Assembly: GCA_934417455.1 (NCBI GenBank)
Contig: CAKRWK010000047.1
Location: 1 to 7,606, forward strand
Direction of reading: 5' to 3'
Origin: an uncultured Eubacteriales bacterium
GTDB taxonomy: Bacteria > Bacillota > Clostridia > Oscillospirales > CAG-272
DNA: 7,606 nt
Shown: piece after piece, positions 1-5,600 of the stretch
Position numbering within the stretch: position 1 is the stretch's first letter
How the letters are laid out: every line of letters begins with the position of its first letter
Notes under the pieces: model-generated
Told to the model about the DNA's origin: nothing
Seen by the model: the letters and a program-made list of their open reading frames with translations, nothing else
The model's database searches: none
Made by a program: the position numbers and the translations under genes

Positions 1-27
1 TCTCCTCTGTCTGTTTGGAAAATACTT

Positions 28-762
28 TTATACGATGGCCTTTTCAAGGTACGCAAGTGCCAGATTCACCATTTTCTCGCCAAGTTTTTCGTTTGCATCG
101 CGTGCGCTTTCGGTAAACCAATGCTTTGTATCGTCGATTCTGTCGAGTTTTACGCTGTCGGGAAAGAGTGCCATGAGTATGGAAGTTTCATACTTGCCTG
201 CGTGGTCGTAACCTGTTGCATTCTGCACCTCCGCAGACATCGTGGGAATGACTTTTATCCAGTTGAACGGGTTATTCAAGCCCTCTAACTGTTCGTAATA
301 ATCCGCGTAACTTTCGCTGCCCCACCAGCCCTCGCCGAGCGTTTCCTCGAGATATTCCATCGTGGCGCGTTTGGCTGCCGTGCGATAGCAAAGCGTCATG
401 GGCATTTCGCTTTCCTGTTCAAACTGATGATGTATGACGACGTAAATGTTGCGGAATCCCGCGTAAAGAAAACTCTTGAAAACATAATAGACGTAATCTT
501 CAAAAGCGCGTTCGGGAACATGAACCGTGCCGCTTTTTCTTCCGCCCACCGCATAACTTGACGGGCTGTACGCTATGGACGGCGCAATCATCAACTCTTT
601 TTTCTCGGCGAGTTTTTGAAGGAGGCCTTCCGCGACGAGCGTATCGCAACCGTAAGAGCAGTGCGGCCCGTGATATTCCACCGTTCCGCCCGCAATAACG
701 AGCGGGATGTTTTTCTGCTGAACATATCTGACTTCTCTCGGAAAACTGTGATTCAGTAACAT
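28..762 (-). CDS. Creatininase-family metal-dependent amidohydrolase
   Basis: A 244-residue cytoplasmic protein of the creatininase family (COG1402), whose members open cyclic amides or related rings with a binuclear metal centre. Visible signatures, numbered from the chosen ATG: GGTVEYHGPH, which supplies the expected ligands Glu29 and His31, followed by Asp40; then HAGKYETS, with His187 and Glu192, near the C-terminus. The usual NGHGGN block is replaced by VIHHQFEQ (His111/His112), so the second-metal surroundings may differ. The ATG at 762 is preferred over the upstream in-frame TTG at 780 because AGGAG lies 8 nt before it. It is the third gene of the operon and begins 14 nt after the stop of the ASRT-like gene. 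Known family activities include creatininase, FAPy deformylase, MftE peptidase and an inositol-pathway hydrolase. The sequence does not decide among them, so the substrate is unknown. Confidence 0.88.
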   Translation of the reverse strand: MLLNHSFPREVRYVQQKNIPLVIAGGTVEYHGPHCSYGCDTLVAEGLLQKLAEKKELMIAPSIAYSPSSYAVGGRKSGTVHVPERAFEDYVYYVFKSFLYAGFRNIYVVIHHQFEQESEMPMTLCYRTAAKRATMEYLEETLGEGWWGSESYADYYEQLEGLNNPFNWIKVIPTMSAEVQNATGYDHAGKYETSILMALFPDSVKLDRIDDTKHWFTESARDANEKLGEKMVNLALAYLEKAIV

Positions 763-776
763 ACCGTTTTCTCCTG

Positions 777-1145
777 TCAATCGTGATACCCGAGCGTGGT
801 ATAATACGCCAGATTGGTCTGGCGGTTGTCGAGTCGGCCGTATTGCAGAACGAACGGCCTGTCGCTTTCCGCCTTCATGGCGTATTGCGTTTCATAAGGC
901 ACGGCATAACCGCTCATATCTGCCTTCTCGTTCATACGGAAGCACCTGACCGATTTTGCCCCGACCGTCCACTTTATATCTTCATAACACGGCTTATCGG
1001 TAAAATAAAGCGTGACTTTTATGTCCATATCCTCATCATTGTCATTGACGATGATGACGCTTTCGTGTCCTTTCAGGACGCCTTCGCCCGCATGCGGCAG
1101 TTCGCAGTCGGGTATGATCCAACTTTTTTTGCCCATGGCAGCCAT
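777..1145 (-). CDS. ASRT-family (sensory rhodopsin transducer-like) small protein
   Basis: A 122-residue soluble protein with no signal peptide or membrane segment. From memory of the Anabaena sensory rhodopsin transducer (ASRT, Pfam sensory rhodopsin transducer family), several blocks match along the whole length: a Trp near the N-terminus (W9), HESVIIVNDNDED followed by a beta strand ending LYFTD (27-50), an Arg-rich strand VRCFRMNE (66-73), VPYETQYA (82-89), and PFVLQYGRLDNRQ (97-109). The ASRT fold is a beta sandwich, and the superfamily has been proposed to bind sugars or other small ligands in organisms without rhodopsins. It lies between the M24-like and creatininase-like genes. The start has GGAGG 6 nt upstream, and the ATG is 1 nt from the preceding stop, which suggests translational coupling. 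A ligand-sensing or substrate-handling role in this operon is inference. Confidence 0.85.
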   Translation of the reverse strand: MAAMGKKSWIIPDCELPHAGEGVLKGHESVIIVNDNDEDMDIKVTLYFTDKPCYEDIKWTVGAKSVRCFRMNEKADMSGYAVPYETQYAMKAESDRPFVLQYGRLDNRQTNLAYYTTLGYHD

Positions 1146-1146
1146 A

Positions 1147-2319
1147 TTATACCTCCAACTCGATAATTCCTTTTTTCAGATAATCGGTGTATGATTCGTA
1201 ACCGTCTTTTTTGACTGCGATGCCTTTTTCCCAGCGGCAGCCGAACGTAGGTCCCGAAATGAAGGTATCGACCTGGAACGTCATGTTTTCTTCCAGCGGA
1301 TAGTCGCTCGTGGTTTCCATCCACGGTGCTTCCACCTCTATCATACCGGTGCCGTGGCAAGGTCCGTAAACGAAATTATCCCGGTAGCCGTTATCGACGA
1401 ACTTCTGATAAAATTCCTTGGCAATATCGCTAGCAATCACGCCCGCCTTGATTCTGTCGCAGGTCCATTCGTGCATCTGACGGCAGAATTCCACAAGTTC
1501 GCGGCGCTGTCCTTCCAGTTTGCCCATAACTACAGGCAGGCCGATAGACGGTGAATATCCGTCGATTTTTGCCGAAAGATTGAGCTGAACGATGTCGCCT
1601 TTTTTGATTTCTCTGTACCGCGAACGCGAAATGGCGTGGCGGGTACTTTCTTCTGAAAATACATACATGGGCAATCCCTCGTATTCCGCGCCGTTCTCGT
1701 AAATGACTCTTTGCGCGACGCCCACCATCTGCAATTCGGTGACGCCGGGCTTCAGATGACGGATCACCTCATCGGTGGCAAGTTCTATGATTCTGAATCC
1801 CTCGCGTATGCAGGCAAGTTCGTTTTCACTCTTGATTTTCCGCAGATTGACCATGATGTCATTGCATTTTACGATGTCTGCCTTGGGGTACGCGTTTTTC
1901 AGTCCTTCGGAGATGGGACGCGTGCACTCCACGTAACTGCCGAGACCGATTCTGATATTTTCGCCTGTAACGCCGATAGCCTTGAAAACATCGTGAAAGG
2001 TAGATGCCTGCAATTCCGGGTAGGAGGGATCGGCGGATTCTCTGAATTCTTTCAGCACGAACACTTTTTCGATTTTGCCGAAATCTTTGCCGAAGACAGC
2101 CGATTCGGGACCGACCAGAAGCGCAGCATCGCCGCGCGCCGAAATTGCGACGCCGGCTCTTTCAAATAAAGGCCAGAATCCGGAAAAATATCTTGCGTTC
2201 GCGTAGTCGCTTTCCGTAGAAGCGACCACCATGACGTCAAGGCCTCTTTCCGCAATCATGTTTGCTGCCTTTTTTATTCTTTCATGATATTCGTAATCGG
2301 GAATACATACTCTTTGCAT
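1147..2319 (-). CDS. M24/creatinase-fold protein with degraded metal site
   Basis: A 390-residue protein with a creatinase N-terminal domain (about 5-145) and a C-terminal pita-bread M24 domain (about 155-385), the layout of prolidase, aminopeptidase P and creatinase. The five dinuclear metal ligands expected in peptidases align to Asn247 (in VQLNLS), Ser258, His322 (in GPCHGTG), Asp351 (in FQVDTF) and Glu364 (in CRWEKG). Both Asp ligands are lost and one Glu is Asp. The proton-shuttle His of the fold is kept (His228 in TRHAIS). This resembles creatinase, a metal-free C-N hydrolase, more than a peptidase. The ATG at 2319 is chosen because AAGGAG lies 7 nt upstream. An in-frame ATG at 2343 has no ribosome binding site and would add eight basic residues. 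It is the first gene of the operon. The substrate is unknown; a linear amide or amidine is a guess from the neighbouring creatininase homologue. Confidence 0.87.
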   Translation of the reverse strand: MQRVCIPDYEYHERIKKAANMIAERGLDVMVVASTESDYANARYFSGFWPLFERAGVAISARGDAALLVGPESAVFGKDFGKIEKVFVLKEFRESADPSYPELQASTFHDVFKAIGVTGENIRIGLGSYVECTRPISEGLKNAYPKADIVKCNDIMVNLRKIKSENELACIREGFRIIELATDEVIRHLKPGVTELQMVGVAQRVIYENGAEYEGLPMYVFSEESTRHAISRSRYREIKKGDIVQLNLSAKIDGYSPSIGLPVVMGKLEGQRRELVEFCRQMHEWTCDRIKAGVIASDIAKEFYQKFVDNGYRDNFVYGPCHGTGMIEVEAPWMETTSDYPLEENMTFQVDTFISGPTFGCRWEKGIAVKKDGYESYTDYLKKGIIELEV

Positions 2320-2326
2320 ACGTTGT

Positions 2327-2332
2327 CTCCTT
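2327..2332 (-). promoter_or_regulatory. Ribosome binding site deciding the M24-like start
   Basis: AAGGAG on the minus strand, 7 nt before the ATG at 2319. It is the reason for choosing that start over the upstream in-frame ATG at 2343, whose leader has no purine-rich complement to 16S rRNA. Confidence 0.8.
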
Positions 2333-2359
2333 TTTTCCGCCATGGCGGTATTCGGCTAT

Positions 2360-2388
2360 ATTCTACACCCTGCAAGCCCCGGTTTTCT
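2360..2388 (-). promoter_or_regulatory. Candidate activator-dependent promoter of the M24/ASRT/creatininase operon
   Basis: On the minus strand TAGAAT (2365-2360) is one mismatch from a consensus -10 box. At 17 bp spacing the -35 position (2388-2383) reads AGAAAA and does not match TTGACA. A good -10 with no -35, placed just downstream of the paired repeats at 2395-2424, is the usual arrangement for an AraC-type activated promoter. It would give a 5' leader of about 34 nt. This is inferred from sequence only. Confidence 0.45.
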
Positions 2389-2394
2389 GTATAA

Positions 2395-2424
2395 AATCGT
2401 AAAATTATTTTGCACAATCGTAAA
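2395..2424. repeat. Paired 9-bp direct repeats at 21-bp period, candidate AraC-type operator
   Basis: AATCGTAAA occurs at 2395-2403 and again at 2416-2424, exactly 21 bp apart, and similarity continues as ATTAT after a one-base slip. Two direct repeats two helical turns apart on the same DNA face match how AraC-family proteins with two HTH motifs per monomer bind. The pair sits between the divergent regulator and operon promoters, close to the operon -35 position and 8 bp from the regulator's own -35 box, so both activation and autoregulation are possible. Confidence 0.5.
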
Positions 2425-2432
2425 TTATCTTA

Positions 2433-2461
2433 TTGACAAATACATAAATATCGGGTATAAT
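2433..2461 (+). promoter_or_regulatory. Consensus sigma-70/A promoter of the araC-family gene
   Basis: TTGACA (2433-2438), 17 bp spacer, TATAAT (2456-2461): a perfect match to the housekeeping consensus. Only 7 nt separate the -10 box from the ATG at 2469, so transcription should begin at or one base before the start codon. Confidence 0.85.
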
Positions 2462-2468
2462 CGGAAGA

Positions 2469-3368
2469 ATGGAATATAAAGTAAAAACACTTTCGGGCAT
2501 ACTGTCCGTGACGGGAATCGTCAATCTGCATTTCTTTGAATTTTCCGGAGATTTCAGCACAAAAAGCGAGCATCATCCCTTTGCCGAACTCGTTTTCGTA
2601 AATACCGGGTCGCTTGTCATTTCGTCGGACGAATATACCGGCGAACTCAAAAAGGGAGAGATGATTTTGCACACGCCGGGGGAAAACCATGCGCTCCGAT
2701 GTCCCTCCGACGTAACGCCCACGGTGATCATTATAGGTTTTACCTGCGAAGGCGCCGACCTGACGTCTCTGAGCAAGGCCCCCGTCAAACTGTCTGACGG
2801 GGAAGTCAATAAACTGGCGGAAGTCGTAAAGGAAGGACGCAACGTGTTCAAGCCGCCCTATAACCGCCCGACATATGATATGAAAAAGAAAAGAAATCAA
2901 CCGCGCGGCAGCGAACAGTTGCTGAAAATTCTGTTAGAATACTTTTTCATAGAACTGTTGCGGAAGAAACGGGCGGAGGACGGGGCGTCCGCTCCCAAAC
3001 GATACGAATTTGACGCAAGCGAGATCGTAAAGTACGTCGATGAGAATTTTCTGGAAAAAATAACGATAGATGAACTTGCATTCCTGTTCGGAACCAACCG
3101 TTCGACCCTGTGCAAAAGTTTCAAGGCTCTGACGGGGCAGGGAATCGGCGAATATGCGAACGCGCGGAAATTGGAATTTGCCCGGAAAGAAATCGCCTCG
3201 ACGGACAAAACATTTACGGAAATCGCGGAAGAAATGAAGTTTGAAAGCATCCATTATTTCAGCCGTTTTTTCAAAATACACACGGGGGTGTCTCCGCGTG
3301 AATACCGGGCGGCCGGCAGGCAAGGCGGGTTGTTCAGAGAAACGAAAGCCGGGCAGGAGACAGACTGA
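2469..3368 (+). CDS. AraC-family transcriptional regulator
   Basis: A 299-residue DNA-binding regulator. An N-terminal cupin-like ligand-binding domain (about 15-100) shows the typical HHPFAELVFVNTGSLVI strand pair and KKGEMILHTPGENHAL turn. The C-terminal AraC/XylS double HTH spans about 182-282: first helix-turn-helix around ITIDELAFLFGTNRSTL, second around FTEIAEEMKFESIHYFSRFFK, ending in the hallmark HTGVSPREYR. A short polar tail (283-299) is encoded by the 5' arm of the terminator hairpin. The gene is divergent from the M24/ASRT/creatininase operon and most likely controls it, perhaps in response to its substrate. There is no ribosome binding site in front of ATG 2469, and the promoter position implies a leaderless mRNA. 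A GTG at residue 14 is an alternative start but also lacks a good ribosome binding site. Confidence 0.93.
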   Translation: MEYKVKTLSGILSVTGIVNLHFFEFSGDFSTKSEHHPFAELVFVNTGSLVISSDEYTGELKKGEMILHTPGENHALRCPSDVTPTVIIIGFTCEGADLTSLSKAPVKLSDGEVNKLAEVVKEGRNVFKPPYNRPTYDMKKKRNQPRGSEQLLKILLEYFFIELLRKKRAEDGASAPKRYEFDASEIVKYVDENFLEKITIDELAFLFGTNRSTLCKSFKALTGQGIGEYANARKLEFARKEIASTDKTFTEIAEEMKFESIHYFSRFFKIHTGVSPREYRAAGRQGGLFRETKAGQETD

Positions 3369-3391
3369 AATGTCTGTCTCCTGCCCGGCTT
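3346..3391. terminator. Long perfect hairpin ending araC, probably bidirectional
   Basis: A 20-bp uninterrupted stem (3346-3365 with 3372-3391) has a 6-nt loop TGAAAT that contains the araC stop codon TGA (3366-3368). On the plus strand only TTCTTG follows. On the minus strand the stem is followed by TTTCGTTTC, so it probably also ends transcripts of the convergent pnuC-like gene. The last six codons of araC lie inside the 5' arm. Confidence 0.75.
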
Positions 3392-3565
3392 CTTGCGTAA
3401 GCGAGGATGTTATATGGATTTCCTGAACGGAAAAATCAAACCGATGTATTTCAGCTACCTGTCGGCTGCGTTCGGCAGCGCGACAAAGGCATTGCCGAAA
3501 GAACCCGCTTTGCCTGCCCGGCGGCAAACTTTAACATATGTGTGATCTCTGTCTTACGAAGGCGG
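3392..3565. other. Non-coding convergent intergenic region
   Basis: No credible gene. Two weaker hairpins are visible: TTCGGCA with TGCCGAA (3471-3477/3493-3499), and TTTGCC with GGCAAA (3509-3514/3523-3528). A 9-nt motif CTGCCCGGC from the araC terminator recurs at 3514-3522. These may contribute to 3' end formation of the pnuC-like transcript, but neither has a clear U-run. Confidence 0.4.
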
Positions 3566-4804
3566 TCAGAAGACGGTTCTCTCTTTCAGCACCTGCGGAT
3601 GTTCCTTGATGTACTTTGTCCATTTCATGTAGCCGTAGGTTGTGTTGGTGATATAGCCGAATTTCAGAACGAGAAGGACGTACTGGCCGGCCAGAATATT
3701 GATAACGGCTTCGAGCGCCGCGCAGATGTACCACGCAATCCACTGTTCGCGGAAGCGGAACAGAATGGCGAGGCCGTTCAGAATACCGACCACGGATGCG
3801 CAGGCGTCGAGGTAGCAGACAATGACTGTCAGCACCTCGTTGCCACCGACAATATCGGTGCCGAGGTCAATCAACGTCAGAAGATAGCCGATGCCCGCCG
3901 TCCATATCACGATACCGGCAATCAGAAGCACTTCCTGCCAGCCTTTGAGTGTGCGGACTTTGGTGACGTCGTCGTCCTCGTCGTCCTTTTTCCGGTTCCA
4001 GTTGACGAAACTGACAATGTCGCAGGGACTCCAGAACAGCAGGGTAGAGAGCATGGTGGCAAAGCGGTAGGCCAGCACAACGCAGATGAGAATTTCCGTG
4101 ACCTCGACAAAGAGGGACACAATGAAATTCCAGCGTGACTGCTTGGAGATGAGAAGTTCGCAGAGGATGTTCAGGAAGGTATCGAGCAGGTACAGCCCCA
4201 TGATGACGATTCCGTTGATACCGTTGCAACTTTCCTCCGGGAAAATAATGGAGAAAACCGCCGCCAGAATGAGGATGGAAAGGAACCAGATTTTCTCATA
4301 CAGACTGAAAAACTTTCCGAAGAAGGCCATGATAAAGAGCCCGACGGCAAACAGGCCGACGGCCATGGCAAGACCGAAGAGACCGCCGGCAAGGTCGGCA
4401 TTTTCGTTGCGGACGGCGGCGGAGATTTCGTCGGCCGTCGATTCTTTCGGCATCACGATTTCACGGCCGTTTTCACTGTTTTTGTAAATTTTTCCTTGCA
4501 ATTTATTGCTGTCTCCGAGGGCTTCCCACTCTTCGTATGTGTAATTGACGGTGACGGCATATGTCTCGTCCTCCGACACATAACGAACAGGGCAAACAGT
4601 GTCTTCATCCGCCGAATAGTCCTCTTCCTCGGCGGTGGTTTCACGGAACAAAGGGATGTCACCGACATATGTATAACTTCCGGCAGGCCGGACGATGCGG
4701 GCGATACCGATCCCGGTCAGCACGAGTGCGACGGCGGCCGCAAGAGCGGCGACGGCAAAGGCGATACGGGTGAAAAGAATTTTCTTTTTCTGTGACATTT
4801 CCAT
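3566..4804 (-). CDS. PnuC-type vitamin/nicotinamide riboside transporter with N-terminal extension
   Basis: A 412-residue membrane protein. The C-terminal part (about 170-400) has seven or eight hydrophobic helices and PnuC-like features: a charged cytoplasmic loop after FVNWNRKK (268-280, followed by DDEDDD), YLDACASVVGILNG (331-344), FRFREQWIAWY (349-359) and a closing GYMKWTKY. PnuC proteins carry nicotinamide riboside by facilitated diffusion, and relatives carry thiamine or riboflavin; the substrate here is not certain. Ahead of it lie a transmembrane helix (about 11-37), a polar region of roughly 100 residues (41-135) that is probably extracytoplasmic and reminiscent of DUF3592-type proteins, and a second helix (137-163). 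Ordinary PnuC is about 240 residues, so this is a fusion. The start is ATG 4804; AGGAG lies 17 nt upstream, which is unusually far, and no nearer in-frame start exists. The gene is transcribed from its own consensus promoter. Confidence 0.78.
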   Translation of the reverse strand: MEMSQKKKILFTRIAFAVAALAAAVALVLTGIGIARIVRPAGSYTYVGDIPLFRETTAEEEDYSADEDTVCPVRYVSEDETYAVTVNYTYEEWEALGDSNKLQGKIYKNSENGREIVMPKESTADEISAAVRNENADLAGGLFGLAMAVGLFAVGLFIMAFFGKFFSLYEKIWFLSILILAAVFSIIFPEESCNGINGIVIMGLYLLDTFLNILCELLISKQSRWNFIVSLFVEVTEILICVVLAYRFATMLSTLLFWSPCDIVSFVNWNRKKDDEDDDVTKVRTLKGWQEVLLIAGIVIWTAGIGYLLTLIDLGTDIVGGNEVLTVIVCYLDACASVVGILNGLAILFRFREQWIAWYICAALEAVINILAGQYVLLVLKFGYITNTTYGYMKWTKYIKEHPQVLKERTVF

Positions 4805-4849
4805 TGTTTTTTCTTTGTTTACTCCTTTGTTCTTTCGAAAAACGACAAG

Positions 4850-4878
4850 ATTATACAATATTCCGGGGGGCTTGTCAA
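4850..4878 (-). promoter_or_regulatory. Consensus promoter of the pnuC-like gene
   Basis: Minus strand TTGACA (4878-4873), 17 bp spacer, TATAAT (4855-4850): a perfect housekeeping consensus, with a predicted leader of about 40 nt. The leader is too short for a known riboswitch. The -35 box is embedded in the palindrome at 4868-4882. Confidence 0.85.
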
Positions 4879-4882
4879 GCCC
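4868..4882. promoter_or_regulatory. 15-bp palindrome over the pnuC -35 box (operator or plus-strand terminator)
   Basis: GGGCTTG-T-CAAGCCC is a perfect palindrome around one central base and covers the whole -35 hexamer of the pnuC-like promoter. A repressor bound there would block that promoter. Read on the plus strand it is also a short GC hairpin followed by TTTTTTCGTTTTT, so it could instead be an intrinsic terminator shielding rdgB. The two readings are not exclusive. Confidence 0.45.
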
Positions 4883-4897
4883 TTTTTTCGTTTTTGC

Positions 4898-4926
4898 TTG
4901 ACAAACCGTCTCCCTCCGTCTATAAT
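4898..4926 (+). promoter_or_regulatory. Consensus promoter of rdgB
   Basis: TTGACA (4898-4903), 17 bp, TATAAT (4921-4926). It is back to back with the pnuC-like promoter, with 19 bp between the two -35 boxes. Confidence 0.88.
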
Positions 4927-4959
4927 GGATAGGTAAACGAAAACGGAGGAAACGGAAAA

Positions 4960-5565
4960 ATGAAACTCCTGATAGCCTCGGGCAACGCCCATAAAGTGGC
5001 GGAAATACGTGACATTCTCGGTAGCGCGTTCGACGAGGTGCTCTCCATGAAAGACGCCGGCATTGTGCACGAAACCGTGGAGGACGGCGCAACATTTGAG
5101 CAGAACGCACGCAAGAAGGCGGACGAACTCTGCGCTCTCAGCGGCCTTGCGTCTCTTGCGGACGACAGCGGCCTTTGCGTGGACGCCCTGAACGGTGCCC
5201 CCGGCATTTACAGTGCGCGGTATGCCGGAGAACACGGCAACGACGGAAAGAACAACGAAAAACTGCTTTCCGAACTCCGGGGTGTCATCGACCGACGGGC
5301 AAAATACGTTTGCGCTATGGTCATTGCCTTTCCGGACGGACATCACGTGACGGCGGAAGGGTACATGCACGGCAACATTCGCACGGCGCCGAGAGGCAAC
5401 GGCGGCTTCGGCTACGACCCGCTGTTCTGTCCGGACGGATATACCCGGACGGTGGCCGAACTGTCTCCTTCGGAAAAAAACCGTATCAGCCACAGAGCCG
5501 CCGCCCTGCACCTGCTTCTCGCGCGTCTCGGCGGGGAACCGGACGGAGAGAAAAATATTTTATGA
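4960..5565 (+). CDS. rdgB: RdgB/HAM1 family XTP/dITP pyrophosphatase
   Basis: A 201-residue cytoplasmic house-cleaning enzyme that hydrolyses non-canonical purine nucleotides (dITP, XTP, ITP) to the monophosphate and pyrophosphate, keeping them out of DNA and RNA. All family blocks are present in order: ASGNAHKVAEI (6-16), substrate and phosphate loop; EDGATFEQNARKKA (41-54); LADDSGLCVDALNGAPGIYS (66-85), with the metal and catalytic acids Asp68/Asp69; SARYAG (85-90); GNGGFGYDPLF (146-156), base recognition; and SHRAAAL (177-183). Length is normal for the family. The start has GGAGG 10 nt upstream. Its own consensus promoter precedes it. No terminator follows, and the rpsO -35 box starts 6 nt after the stop, so some transcripts probably continue into rpsO. 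Confidence 0.96.
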   Translation: MKLLIASGNAHKVAEIRDILGSAFDEVLSMKDAGIVHETVEDGATFEQNARKKADELCALSGLASLADDSGLCVDALNGAPGIYSARYAGEHGNDGKNNEKLLSELRGVIDRRAKYVCAMVIAFPDGHHVTAEGYMHGNIRTAPRGNGGFGYDPLFCPDGYTRTVAELSPSEKNRISHRAAALHLLLARLGGEPDGEKNIL

Positions 5566-5571
5566 AAACTC

Positions 5572-5600
5572 TTTACAAACGGAAAATTTCGTGATATAAT
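5572..5600 (+). promoter_or_regulatory. Promoter of rpsO
   Basis: TTTACA (5572-5577), 17 bp, TATAAT (5595-5600); one mismatch to consensus. It lies directly after rdgB and would start a leader of about 126 nt in front of the S15 gene. Confidence 0.85.

Noticed and set aside
763..780. TTG start for the creatininase-like gene at 780
   Set aside because: The AGGAG site lies between this TTG and the ATG at 762 and is well spaced only for the ATG.
1711..2169. 152-codon plus-strand frame inside the M24-like gene
   Set aside because: It is antisense to a protein with clear family structure; no promoter or ribosome binding site was seen.
2320..2343. Upstream ATG at 2343 for the M24-like gene
   Set aside because: It has no ribosome binding site, while ATG 2319 has AAGGAG at 7 nt; the extra residues are basic and not part of the fold.
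2430..2900. 156-codon minus-strand frame opposite araC, crossing the intergenic promoter region
   Set aside because: It lies opposite the cupin domain of araC, has no motif, and would end inside the divergent promoter region.
3407..4138. 243-codon plus-strand frame opposite the 3' half of the pnuC-like gene
   Set aside because: The opposite strand encodes a coherent membrane protein with PnuC motifs, and this frame has no ribosome binding site.
4805..5110. In-frame N-terminal extension of the pnuC-like gene upstream of ATG 4804
   Set aside because: It would run through the pnuC and rdgB promoters and into the rdgB coding region, and the added residues are Arg-rich with no membrane or domain character.
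4819..5511. 230-codon minus-strand frame opposite rdgB
   Set aside because: Antisense to a clear HAM1-family gene, with no start signal and no recognisable motif.
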